From Pogostemon cablin (taxonomy: Eukaryota; Streptophyta; Magnoliopsida; Lamiales; Lamiaceae), in the NCBI GenBank assembly GCA_023678885.1, contig CM042982.1, forward strand, positions 10,044,001-10,108,000: 64,000 bases of DNA. Direction: 5' to 3'. Positions within the stretch are counted from its first letter, which is position 1. Each line of letters starts with the position of its first letter. Positions 35,701-46,419 of the stretch are shown here, piece by piece. The notes beneath the pieces are model-generated. The model did not search any database. It worked only from the letters and a program-made list of their open reading frames with translations, and had not been told where the DNA came from. Position numbers and translations under genes: made by a program.

Positions 35701-37480
35701 TAGGCTCACCATATCCATATCAAAGGCTGTGAATACAATATTTTGCATCATAAGACAACACTATGATGAACTCAAACTTAAGTGCTCAAAAGAAGTGACA
35801 CTGGAAGTATGAACTAATTTGAAGAAGAAACTGCATCATTAACAAGATAGATCAAATGCATCACAATATTGATCAATTAATTAAAACTTTTACCTGACCA
35901 TTGGAAAGTCTTCCCCTGTACACACGTCCGAATCCCCCCTCTCCTAAGAAACATTCTGGCCTAAAGTTATTTGTGGCATTAGCAAGTTCCCGAAAAGTGA
36001 ATGTTTGAGCAGCAATCTGAGCATCGGGCAAGTTCAGCCCCAGCCCCGATGCTTCCTTCCTTAAGCCAACATTGCTCCTTGTCTTTAGCCTGTCTCCCCC
36101 TGCAAAATCAAAATCAATATGAAGCAATCTCCTAGAAGATATAAAAATTCAGTCTAATGTGGAATCCTGTGAATTGAAGGAAATCAAAAGTAACAATCTC
36201 ATATGAAACAGAGTTTATAAATAAACAAAACTCAAACAATGTGCAGGAAACAAAGGAAAGTTGGTATCATCAACACCAATTTAACTGTAAAAGTAACCAA
36301 ACACACCAGCATTTCAGCAATATAATTGGGCTTATGTGAAAACCAATTAAGGAAATGTTAAATACCAACTATTTCAAAAGTAATATATTTAGGCATTCAC
36401 AGAGAAATCAGATCGAACACAAAAATCACAGTGCCCCCTTGAGATCTAATTCAGTAACTGAAATGTTGAAAAGGCAATTATTATGCATTAATTCCTATGA
36501 TACAACTATAGGGTCTACATCAAGCTTATTTAGGAAACCAATTAAGATAAAACCACATGGAAAAAAATCCCAAAGTTAACAAATATGAACTGTTGATAAA
36601 TCCAAAGAAGTTAGATCAGATCAAACAACATGGCCCAGAAAACAAATAAAACATTAGATAACAGGGAAGCAACCGAGGGAATAACAAACATTCTAGCCTT
36701 CTTATGATCAAAACCAGACGCATCATAAGGCAAAAAAGATACAACAGCACAGATTGCATGTCTTTCAGCAAGTGCTCTTCAATATCAAATTCCACCAAGT
36801 ATTGAGCAAGGCCCAACGAACCATGAGAGCATATTTCAATAAGGCAAACAGGGGAAAAATGTGAATGAGCTTTTACTACCCTGAATTTGGACAGCAGTAA
36901 GCTGTAGTGAGGCAGGACAATCGGGTGCATCATAGATACACCAGTAGAGCATGCTATATGAGCTGCCTTCTAGCGGCAGAATAATCTTGTTGGCCCAAGG
37001 AGTGGAGAAACACAAAACAAGGGCAATTGCTCGAACCCAACAGAGAAGAGCAAACTCGAACCAAGAAAGAAAAAAAAGGATCGACAAGAGAACCTTTATC
37101 GTCCAGAAAAACAGGGGAAATAAAATCTACAATCAGCAAATTAAGCAAATCACTTAAACAGTGGTCAGACACATCCAAATTAACAAAGGGCTAGGGGTAG
37201 AGAGAAGGAGGAGAGAAAAATGTAGAGAGTGAGGGAAAAGCCTGGCTCATGGATGCTTGAAGGGATGCTTTGATAAATGCTTGAAGGGATGCTTTGATTA
37301 AACAAAAATTACAAAACCAAAATCATAAACGCCTGAATCCAGAGATAGAAAACACTAACCAGATGATAATTTAGATATATTGGAAGGGATGCTTTGATGG
37401 AGTTCCTTGTGATCATCTCTCCCCTTACTGGGATAGAGCTTTTCCTCCTCCCTTGCATCGAAACAAGGAAAACAACCCAT
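32746..37480 (-). CDS. PBS1: PBS1-type receptor-like cytoplasmic kinase (RLCK VII), 465 aa
   Basis: Five exons: 37480-37360, 36099-35894, 34998-34809, 33711-33320 and 33234-32746. All introns are GT-AG, and the coding length of 1398 nt keeps one open frame. The first exon starts MGCFPCFDAREEEKL, giving an N-myristoylation Gly2 and nearby Cys for palmitoylation, so plasma-membrane anchoring is expected. Kinase motifs: GEGGFG 93-98, VAIK with Lys114, YRD 210-212 with Asp212, DFG 230-232 and APE 257-259. The activation segment has GDK at 240-242, equivalent to the AvrPphB cleavage site of Arabidopsis PBS1. The loop that is SEMPH in Arabidopsis is STRPQ at 291-295. The C-terminal tail (NQAYDPS, WGENWREKRRQ) is PBS1-like. 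Known role: immune signalling kinase guarded by the NLR RPS5 in Arabidopsis; guarding here is not shown. Intact and the only convincing host gene. Confidence 0.95.
33235..33319 (-). other. PBS1: PBS1 intron 4
   Basis: 85 bp, with donor GTAATA after the TGG codon of residue 303 and acceptor TGTGCAG before GCA CGA CCA. Phase 0. Confidence 0.9.
33712..34808 (-). other. PBS1: PBS1 intron 3
   Basis: 1097 bp, with donor GTAACT after CACG and acceptor ATATTCAG before ATCTTCC. It splits the codon of Asp173. No other gene or recognised element is inside. Confidence 0.88.
34999..35893 (-). other. PBS1: PBS1 intron 2
   Basis: 895 bp, phase 0, between Gln109 and Val110, with donor GTAAAAG and acceptor CTGGCAG. 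A block around AACAAACCAAAATTTGATC recurs near 35175 and 35400, an imperfect internal repeat. Confidence 0.88.
36100..37359 (-). other. PBS1: PBS1 intron 1
   Basis: 1260 bp, phase 1, with donor GTTAGTG after TCATCTG and acceptor TTTTGCAG before GGGGAGAC. Several long frames on both strands inside are intronic noise. It holds two extra copies of a short exon-1 segment at 37252-37300. Confidence 0.85.
37252..37400 (-). repeat. Exon-1 segment repeated in the first intron of PBS1
   Basis: On the plus strand GAAGGGATGCTTTGAT occurs at 37259-37274 and 37283-37298 inside intron 1, and at 37383-37398 inside exon 1, where it encodes residues HQSIPS on the minus strand. The two intronic copies are in tandem with a unit of 24 bp. 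Confidence 0.85.
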
Positions 37481-37950
37481 CTACCTCCCTCAAAGATCAA
37501 ATCTTTGAAGAACCCTTAGCTTCAAAAATCCAGATTCACACCAATAATTTAACAAAATTTCATCCTCTTAAATCCAATCCCACCATAAATGCCCAGAGAT
37601 ATAAACAGGGGTACCTTCAATTTCAATGAAATCCCTCTTTCTACATATGATCTTTATCAATCAATCAATAAAAAAAGAAGAGCAAAACAAATACGAATAC
37701 TGAGAAAGAGTGCTAATGGTGGAGTACACCATTACTCATTTCATACTCATATAGTCATATACTTCGTGTACAAGTGTGAGGTTGTATGCATCCGTGGATA
37801 CACTGTGTTCACACCCACACTTTGGCCACTACCACCCCTTTGACCAAATAATTATTACTTATTTAATTGATTCACCTCCCCCATTTAAAGTGCCCTACTA
37901 TAAATGATAATCTAGTGCCCTACTATAAATGATAATCTAGATATTGGATT
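37481..37950 (-). promoter_or_regulatory. Upstream region of PBS1
   Basis: This is the likely leader and promoter. A TTTATATC word near 37592-37600 read on the minus strand could act as a TATA element. TTGACC at 37839-37844 is a W-box-type WRKY site, as expected for an immune gene but easily found by chance. The exact 25-bp tandem duplication at 37889-37938 lies at its far edge. No transcription start can be fixed. Confidence 0.4.
37889..37938. repeat. Exact 25-bp tandem duplication
   Basis: AGTGCCCTACTATAAATGAT followed by AATCT occurs twice head to tail without mismatch. Confidence 0.95.
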
Positions 37951-38474
37951 TTCATATTATATTTGCATTAACATTGTTGTTGGTGTGCAAAAAGAAGTTC
38001 ATATACTTATTTGATTAGCTCTTAGATTATAGTAATTTCCTAAATAGATTTGAACATAGTAGAAATTTGTCAAGAGTAATTAGTATACATCAACCCTTTA
38101 GGATAGATTTTCCTTTAATTTGTTTTTTCTGAAAAGGATATAGTGCATATGTCCCATAAAAAAATTTATACGAACTTATGTCGCTTTAAATTTTAAGGTT
38201 TATTTGAACATAAAATTTGAGAAATGATTTCTAAGTTCCTCGTTCAAATCCTGCCCAGAAGCTCGAGGACGGATGAAAGTCTCCTAAAAGTCCGATTCGC
38301 GAGGTGAAAAATGTTGGAATACAATATTAAAAGTTATTTTCTTTTACTATTTATATGGATTTTGAAAACATGATTTTAAAAGTAATGAGCTTTAAAATTT
38401 AATTAAATAGCAATAATTTATGTTTTTTTTATGAGTTATTTTAAGGTATGTTTTTAAATTATTTTAAATCAGTA

Positions 38475-38740
38475 CTCCCTCCGTCCCCATAATAGCCTTC
38501 ACGTTTATTGTTCTACATTGTTTAAGAAAAGTTATTTTTTTACCAACTTTATTGACTTTTAAGGGTATTTTAGTATTTTTAGGTAATAAATAAAGTGTAA
38601 AATAATGTTATGAGTGTAAAAAAAATGAGTGACAAAATTAAAATTAAAGTAATTTTGACATTATTGATAAAATTTTGTTTTTTTTATGTTAAGGTTATTG
38701 TGGGTCAAATAAATGAGGAAAATGTGAGAATTGTTATGGG
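38475..38740. mobile_element. Stowaway MITE with worn right end
   Basis: The left end CTCCCTCCGTCCCCATAATAG is clean and follows TA. The right side still pairs weakly (GTTAAGGTTATTGTGGG), but the terminal repeat is lost, so the end is approximate. Confidence 0.6.
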
Positions 38741-38870
38741 ACATATGAAATATGTAAGAAGTGAATGGTGATGTGTATAAGAGTATGTATGTTAATATTA
38801 TAAGGTAAATTTGTTAATAATATAAGGTTTATGTATTAATATTGTAAGGCTTATTTATTACTCCCTCCGT

Positions 38871-39136
38871 TTCATGATTAAGTTCATCATTTCCTTATTC
38901 ATCCGTCTCAAAATAACGTTCATCCTCTAAAATAGTAAATAATATTTTAATCCAAAACTTCAAAAGTACATTTTAATTTCAAAATTCAATCATTTTTTTA
39001 AACACACAAAACATACTTAATAAATTATCTACTACTTAAATGTATCATATTACAATCAAAAGCTAATAAAATTAGTCAAAAAGTAAAATTTTCTTAAACA
39101 ACGGTAAAAATGAATACAATTATGAGATGGATGGAG
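38871..39136. mobile_element. Stowaway MITE
   Basis: CTCCCTCCGTTTCATG opens the element and ATGAGATGGATGGAG closes it, with TA on both sides (38869-38870 and 39137-39138). 266 bp. Confidence 0.82.
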
Positions 39137-39139
39137 TAA

Positions 39140-40480
39140 TACTTTTGCTAAAAAATAAACAAATAGTGGAAGACCATTCTAAACATGTTCAACTATCTTC
39201 GCTCAAGTAATAAAATTACTCGGTTCTCAACTAGAGAATCAACTAAACAAGTATTTTCTTGTTTAGACTTGATAACGCTAGGTTGTGATTTCTGTTATTG
39301 CTAATTGTTCCGAACTTGTAAGGTGGTTGATTTGGAATTGTGTGAATTGTTGCTGTTGAATTTGCTGAATTGTAATGGAGTGTTTAGAATCTGAATTTGT
39401 AATAACTTGTATACTTGTGGTATGATTGGAACGATCTTGGATGTTCTGTTAATCTTGATGTTATATTTCCTATAACATGCGTTAGATGAGTGACACATGT
39501 ATGGAGAACAAAATCCCAACCATTGCACTTAGGGTTTAAGCTTTTCTTTTAGAGTAGTATGTTTTATTATATTATACGTGTCAATCATCCAACGGTTCTA
39601 ATAGGAAATGTAACACCAAAATGTAATAGAAAAACCAAACCCAATTAAAACGGGTATTTGATAGGGATGTAATCTATTATGGATTATTGAGCTGATATTA
39701 CAGAGATTCTGCCTTTACTTGAAGTTGATTTGATTAGCAAAAAGGGACATGTTTTAATTCTTGAGTGTATGAAGTTCATTCAGTGTGTGCAAGTTTAATG
39801 GTGTAGCTTGTAGTTCTTAGTTTGTAACACCTTTAGAGGTATTCGAGAATGAATATCCTTAAGGCAGATCTATGTCATAAGTCGGTACATATGGTGCCTT
39901 ATATTTTATTTCTCTTGATTTAATAAATTATCTTTAACAAAAAAAAAAAAAACTCATTTAGTCTATAAAAAATACCCAAGTGAGATTTGAGCCTTCATTG
40001 AAATCATGCATACAACATAGCATGATTATTCCATTCTAGTGTGTAACATTCTCATGCATGTATTCTAGAACTTGAGTCTTAATCTTGCTTGAGGCCATAT
40101 GTTGTGATTGATGATGAAAAATGATAATAGGTCATCCTTAATTTTTAATGGGTTACTTAGCCAAAATAATTCCCTATCAAATGTTTTCCGTTGAGCCTAA
40201 AAAAGCCTCATTCTTTAGCAACCTAAGAGTAATACTCACTTTGAACCATTTATCTTGACTCTTGATTGTTCTAAATCTAGTAGAGGACTAAATGTGTTTC
40301 AAAGTGTGCAGAAAGAGTTGGTAGTAAGTTTGGAAGAAATTAATTTGGTGCTAAAAAGTGATGAAGCTCGGAAATGCATCAACATGAAAATCATGGAATA
40401 ATGCTTAATCTAGTACTCCATATAATCAAACACATCATGGAAGTGCTTAAATCTAGTATCATATGAAGGATGTGTGGGAT
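39140..40480. other. Intergenic sequence, no gene supported
   Basis: The 75-residue minus frame at 39301-39528 is not recognised. Words near 39560-39610 (TGTAACACCAAAATGTAATAG) recur loosely at 44320. Otherwise unremarkable. Confidence 0.4.
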
Positions 40481-42380
40481 AACGCCTAAAACTGGCCCAA
40501 AAGAGAAAAAAAAGATGGAGATGTCATGCTGCTCTTGAAGTAAAGGAGATGAAAAAAAAAATGCTAGAATTGAAAGGGATGGAAGAGTTAGAGTTGTAGA
40601 TGCTTGGTAGTTTTAAGTTTTGCAAGAGAAATCGCCAACTTTAATTCTCTACTAGTTGAATCACTTTACCCAAATTTATTCATCTTAACCAAATAGCCTA
40701 CGTTATAATCATAAGAAAAGACCTATTTGATATCATTGTTAACTCATGTTCTTAGTGGTGGAGGTTAGAGATAATTGTCAAACTTATAGTCGCACATGCA
40801 TGTGAATTGAATTTGGGTGTATGCATTTTACTTATATATTTTTGAGCGTAAGAGTATACATCATCCAGTAAATATAGGTGGATTGAGCATTTGGAAAGGT
40901 GAATTGATTGTTTTGACATACTTGATTTAACGATTTATGTTTTTGTGTCTGAGTTATATACACCCGAGTCATGATAATTGCATTATTAGAGACCTATAAT
41001 TCATTGCATCCCTTGTCTACTTGTGATTTTCCCCTCTCATTCTCCTTCTTTGATCTTTTTCGTTGTTTGGGGGCGAACAATATCTTAAGTTTATGGGTTT
41101 TGTTGAAAGTGAAAACTCACATGTTTTTAAGGTTGATTTTATACCACTTTGACTGATTTGTGTTCATAAATTTGCACGAGTCTCATGATTTCTAAAATAT
41201 TTGAGAAACATGTGCTACTAAGGTGTTTTATCATATTTTAGGTCGAATTTAGGGAATTTGGGCTATCGGTGGGAATTTGAGTTCTTTTCTAATTTTAGAT
41301 TCACATTTTCTTTTTAAGTTTTGATTTAACATTTTTTTAATCTTTATTTTAATTTAGTGATTTATTTTCATATTTTTAGTTTCTTTTTCATTTAGTTATT
41401 TATTTTATTATTTTTCTCATTTAATTATTATTTTTTTGTCTACTTGGATACCAAGTATGTCCAACTCAGTAATTTCGCCGAAAAATCCCAAATCTGATGG
41501 TCACGTGACATTCAAGTACTCAATTTCGGCAATTCCATGAATTTCTATCGAAAAAGGGACAACATTGGTGCAGATGAGACAAATGCCCAAAACCTATCTT
41601 TTTGGAATAAAAATTGTACATAACCAAATTAATGGGACAAAATTGATTTTTATCCTTGAAAAATTACTCTATAGACTTTAGAATGATGAAGTATTACTCT
41701 TTTGAATAAAAAATAGTCAAATTATGGTATGTTGTGATATTTTTTAATTTTATGTTGAGATAAGTAATATTTTTTTCATTTAGAAGAGTAATAATTCAAT
41801 ACTCTCTTGAGAGTGAAAATTCACATATTTTTAGGGCTGATTTTACACAACTTTGACTGTTCGTGTCCACAAATTTGCATGAATCTCATGATTTCTAATA
41901 TATTTATTAAACATGTGCTACTAAAGTATTTCATCATGTTTTAGGTCGAAAATAGGGATAAAATGGAGCAAAATAGAAGGAAGCTGGACAAAAGAAAGAA
42001 AGTTCCTCAAGTCACCTGACTCGGGTCAAGTAAGGACGGTCGAGATGCAGAATGTTCCAAGACCTTGCTGGACCCCCTGAGTGACCTAACTCGGGTTGAG
42101 CAAGGATAGCTCACTTACAGAATGGTTTTTTAACTTGCTCAACCCTCATATTCAACCTTGCTTGGGTCGAGTCACCTTGTTCGATTCCTATTGAGTAATG
42201 GTTCCCTGTTTTCAAAATAGAGGCCCAATCTGTATTTTTACACCTTGAGTGTGTTGCTATTTTTGAGTTCGATAAACAACTTGGTCACATACATTATTAT
42301 GATAGAACCCTTGTACTTGAGGGCACATATCTTTTGAGTAATAGAAAAAAGGTGAACGCACTCTAAAAAATAAATTTTCA
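40480..42380 (+). mobile_element. Ty3/gypsy-like remnant with LTR-start duplications
   Basis: 41050-41101 has the run TTGTTTGGGGGCGAACAA and AAGTTTATGGGTTT, which in plant gypsy elements precedes the 3-prime LTR as the polypurine region. An LTR-like segment starts TGTTGAAAGTG at 41102. A related segment (GAGAGTGAAAATTCACAT, then ATGAATCTCATGATTTCTAA, then CATGTTTTAGGTCG) recurs at 41805-41950 and continues into sequence with CTGACTCGGGTCAAG. No pol coding was found. The assignment is by style only. Confidence 0.45.
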
Positions 42381-42680
42381 TGTAGTTAAAGGAGTAATAT
42401 TAAGGTGCATCTATAATATCATTTCTTATCCGTCTCACTGAACTCATTCAATAATATAGTCTCACACAATTTTTTTATATATGAGTTTGTCTCTTGTGAA
42501 CCCATTGTACAACACCCTAATTTTACAAAAACTATTCTTTAATACATGAAATTTAATTTTTAGAGTAATTAACTATTATTCTTTTGAATGAAAAATATTA
42601 TTCATTTTAATAAGAATATAGAAAATAGCAACATATCATTAAAAAAAATAATAGTTCATCACTCTGAAGAGTAATTTTCA
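42381..42680. other. AT-rich intergenic sequence
   Basis: No feature beyond short MITE-like words such as CCGTCTCACTGAACTC. Confidence 0.4.
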
Positions 42681-42877
42681 GGGGAAAGTCTTGTGTGAGA
42701 CCATCTAGCATGACACCGATTTTAAAATTTTTTTAAATAGTTATCACTTTTTATCAAATATGTTGTAACTTTTTGTTAAAAATATTATTATTTTTTATTT
42801 ATATAATAAATTTTTTATGAAATAATCAACTGCACAATGATTTTTTATTAATTCGAGTACCACTTTTTATTAAAATA

Positions 42878-43384
42878 TTTTTTCCTCCGACCCACTTAAA
42901 GGAGTGCACTTTGCCATTTTGATATGTATCAATACAAAGAGTTTGTTTCTTTTTTTATAAATGGGACCATACAAAACAATTAATATAGGGTGCGGCTATT
43001 GCACCCCCCAAATTTCTTAACACACCCCAAAATTATTTAAATTTTAATATTTTATTTTAACATTACTAAAATACCCTTTTATTAAATATAATGTTAAGAG
43101 ATACTCTTTTGTGAGATGAGTTATTTGTGAGACGGATAATGTACGCTTATTTTAATAATGTTAAAATAAAATATTATAATTTAAATAATTTTGGAGTGTG
43201 TTAAGAAATTTCGGGGGTGTGAATAGCCGCACCCTTAATATATCTCCGGAACCCACGCACACCACTAATAAACATACCCACTATATATTAAAATATTATT
43301 TTCCTCTCATTATTTATACATTAAATATTATATTCCTTAATTTACGTGCAAAAAAATATCCTCCTTTTAATGGAATAGAGGGAG
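42878..43384. mobile_element. Stowaway MITE, middle layer of the nest
   Basis: The left end TTTCCTCCGACCC is worn, the right end GGAATAGAGGGAG is clear, and TA flanks are at 42876-42877 and 43385-43386. It interrupts the outer MITE and is itself interrupted at 42987-43235. Confidence 0.75.
42987..43235. mobile_element. Long-TIR MITE, inner layer of the nest
   Basis: It begins AGGGTGCGGCTATTGCACCC and ends with the inverted form GGGTGTGAATAGCCGCACCCT. Arms of roughly 90 bp stay similar inward (AAATTTCTTAACACACCCCA versus AAATTTCTTAACACACTCCA). Both sides carry TAATAT (42981-42986 and 43236-43241). A 6-bp duplication does not match the usual sizes for mariner, Harbinger or Mutator, so the superfamily is open. 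Confidence 0.8.
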
Positions 43385-43420
43385 TATCACTTATTATCCG
43401 TCTCACAAAAATTTTCTCGA

Positions 43421-44740
43421 TTCTCACACAAATATTATTTTATGTACTAAAAAATATTGGATATAAGATAGAATCAAGGAATATTTGGAGATATTATTGA
43501 AGAAAGAATTCTAGAAAAAGGAACAAAAATCAAAGTGCAAATGTATTCGGGTCAAAAGGCGGGTCAGGTGGAAAATTATTACTAATTTGGTTTGGGTTAG
43601 GGGAATCATATTATAATCCGGGTAAGGTGCGTAATTTACGGTTCGTCAGCACCGTATTTGGCACGATAAAGTTTGATTTCACACACAATCACATTCTTAT
43701 TGGAACCCAAAATATTAGGATTGATTCTCTTTAAATATAAATAATAAATAGATACTTAAAAAATCAGGATTTATTCTCTTTAATTTCATGATTTTTCTCC
43801 TTGAGTGAATTAAAATTCAGAACCAATCAATCAATTACACACATGAATTCATCCTAATTTTTAAGTTGATTATTACAAGAATTAATAATTTTAGGTAATA
43901 TACTGGTGTAAACTTAGTTTACTATCCATCTAATTTTATCATTTAATACATGAAAAATTATTTTTTATGGAGATTAATTATTACTTATATAAATAAAAAA
44001 TATTACTCCTTAAATTTCAATATTTTGTAATAATTTTTTAGTATATTCTTGATGAACATAAAAACTATTTTCTTTAAAAAAAATAATAGTTCTTGTTTTT
44101 AAATAGAATTTTTTTAATTAAAAATAATTATATAAAATCAAAATTTATGTTGAATCGAATTTACAAGATACTCTTTCATTATTGCGCACCGTTGGATAAT
44201 TACACAAATAATATAATAAAATATATATTCTAAAAGGAAAGTTTATGTCTAGGGGCAATATTTGAGATTTTGTTCCCGGTACACGTGTTACTCATATAAC
44301 GCGTGTAATAGGAAATATAATATCAAGTACCAAGTGTAACAGAATATCCAAGATCATCCATTAATACACAACTAAGATAAGTTATATGTAGTATTTAGTA
44401 AGGTAATTATCATGCATGTGAATCAAATTCACGATGTAAATTCTTGGATCAAAACATTTACGTTATGGAACCCGATTTACATAAGATTAACTCATTTAAT
44501 AATATTTCTCATAAAATTATTTAAGTAATGATAAAAATATTCTGAGTTTAAAAGAAATGATAAAATATTTTGTAAACTCCGGTCTACGAATGTTATTCTA
44601 TGTAATTAAATTCAGAAAATATATATTTATTTATAAAAATATATATACTAATAAATAAATATTTATACAAAAAAAATTTTAAAAAAATTTCTATTAATTT
44701 TTTAGTGAATAACTAAATATTAAAAAGTGATAAATTCTTT
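43421..44740. other. AT-rich intergenic sequence, no gene supported
   Basis: 43540-43670 is slightly GC-richer, with GGGTCAGGTGG and GGGTAAGGTGCG, possibly retroelement-derived. Nothing else is recognised. Confidence 0.4.
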
Positions 44741-45097
44741 GGCAAAGACTTGTGTGAGACATCGGACTTATGTAGAAGATAAAAAGTGATAACTTAATTA
44801 TTATTTTCGCTATAAAATATTACTACTATTTTTGCAATAAAATATTATCACTTTTTATTTATACTATAAATCTTACGTGAGAAGATAAAAAGTGATAACA
44901 TCATTATCACTTTCGCTATAAAATATTACTACTATTTTTGCAACAAAATGTTATCACTTTTTATTTATACTATAAATTGTACATGAAATAATTCACTGCA
45001 CAATTATAATTTTTTATCGATTGAATATTACTTTTTATTAATTATGTTATCACCTTTTATTCGTATCACGTAACACGATCTCATATAACATTTGCCC
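44741..45097. mobile_element. Mutator-type MITE with internal duplication
   Basis: GGCAAAGACTTGTGTGAGAC opens the element; read inward from the right, GGGCAAATGTTATATGAGATC closes it. The flanks AAATTCTTT (44732-44740) and AAATTCCTT (45098-45106) match at 8 of 9 positions. A segment of about 106 bp (AGAAGATAAAAAGTGATAAC to TTTATTTATACTATAAAT) is present twice in tandem, making this copy longer than its relative at 46184. Confidence 0.8.
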
Positions 45098-45107
45098 AAA
45101 TTCCTTT

Positions 45108-45880
45108 AAGGAACAAATATGCATTATTTAATAAAATTTAAATTAATACATATTGTCGACTACTAACTTTGTGCACAGTAACTATTAATAAAAAGACAAA
45201 ATGGGACAGAATATCAACTTTTAAGTAACTATAATAAAAAGACAAAATACTAATTATATTCAGATTTTACATTTTAAGTATATAAAAAGAAATCATGTTC
45301 GAAATAAAAATTTACTAATTATATTTATAAAAAAAGTTATCCATCCGTCTCATTAGAAACATGATAATTTATTATGTCATGTTGTTAAATAAAAAAAAAA
45401 CTTGGAATAATTACTATTGGATACACACTTAATACATATTATTACTATGAGATACATCAATTTAAAATAATTACTCCTAAATACAAAAAATTAAGATCAT
45501 TTACCTAATATACCCTCAATTTAATGTGACCTAACAACTTTAATGTTGTTCATACATAACATTATTTTTGCTGCACATAACATTTACGGCTTTTTTGTTG
45601 CAAATAACACTTACGATTTTTATTTTTTTATTGATCATAATATTTATTGTTGAACGTATTATTTTTGCTGCACATAAAATTTTTTCCTACACATAAATTT
45701 TTGATTTTAATGCACATAAAATTTCTTACATAGCATTTGCTGCACATAACGTAAATGATTGTGTGCAGCATATTGTAAGGGTAAAATTGAAATATCACTA
45801 TATATTTATGTAGTTAGTAGTAATATTTTTTTAAGTTTGTATCTTATAGTAATTAAGGAGATTCCAATGTACCTAACACT
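45108..45880. other. AT-rich sequence with GCTGCACATAA words
   Basis: TGCTGCACATAA and variants recur at 45568, 45667, 45737 and, inverted, at 45757 (TGTGTGCAGCA). TACATATTATTACTATGAGATAC at the left and TTTGTATCTTATAGTAATTAA at the right are loosely inverted, so the block 45400-45865 may be a decayed MITE. Confidence 0.35.
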
Positions 45881-45889
45881 AAGTACCAA

Positions 45890-46142
45890 AAAAACTTTTA
45901 TGAGACATTCTCACGTAATGTGTTTCATAATATGAATTAAAAGTGATATATTTTAATAAAAAAAATTAATATATGATTGATAAAAAGTGATAACAATCCA
46001 GTAAATTGAAATATAACAATTTATAATATAAATGAAAAATAATAATATCTTTAATGAAAAGTGATAATATCTTTATTGAAAAATAATACTTACTAATTGA
46101 GATAAATAAGACAGCTCATCGTGAAACGGTTTTACATAACTG
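45890..46142. mobile_element. Diverged Mutator-type MITE
   Basis: AACTTTTATGAGACATTCTCAC at the left and GTGAAACGGTTTTACATAA at the right, with inner AAAAAGTGATAAC and TGAAAAGTGATAATATC words, place it in the 46184 family in reverse orientation. No target duplication is preserved. Confidence 0.55.
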
Positions 46143-46183
46143 TTGTTGATTCAAAATTCATATGAGTTATATCATTAATTTTA

Positions 46184-46410
46184 GACAAAGACTTGTATGA
46201 GACCGTCTCACGTAAGCCTTTGCGTGAGACAGATAAAAAGTAACAACATCATTATCACTTTTATTATAAAAATGTTATAACTTTTTATTTATACTATAAA
46301 TAAATTGTTTATGAAATAGTTCACTACATTTTTATTACTTTCTATCGATTGAATATCATTTTTCGTTAATGATATTATCACTTTTTATCCGTCTCACACA
46401 AGATATGACC
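46184..46410. mobile_element. Mutator-type MITE with exact 9-bp target duplication
   Basis: TTAATTTTA stands immediately on both sides (46175-46183 and 46411-46419). The ends are GACAAAGACTTGTATGAGAC and, from the right, GGTCATATCTTGTGTGAGAC. This is the best preserved 227-bp member and serves as the reference for the nested copies. Confidence 0.88.
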
Positions 46411-46419
46411 TTAATTTTA

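Larger units (their letters stand above)
42682..43420. mobile_element. Mutator-type MITE, outer layer of a three-level nest
   Basis: The left part begins GGAAAGTCTTGTGTGAGACC and runs to 42877. The right part, ATCACTTATTATCCGTCTCAC to about 43420, follows the Stowaway. The combined sequence matches the order seen in the complete copy at 46184-46410. No convincing 9-bp duplication remains. Confidence 0.65.

Noticed and set aside
36616..37178. Several frames of 74-105 residues between PBS1 exons 1 and 2
   Set aside because: They lie wholly within an intron defined by exact splice junctions and a matching reading phase.
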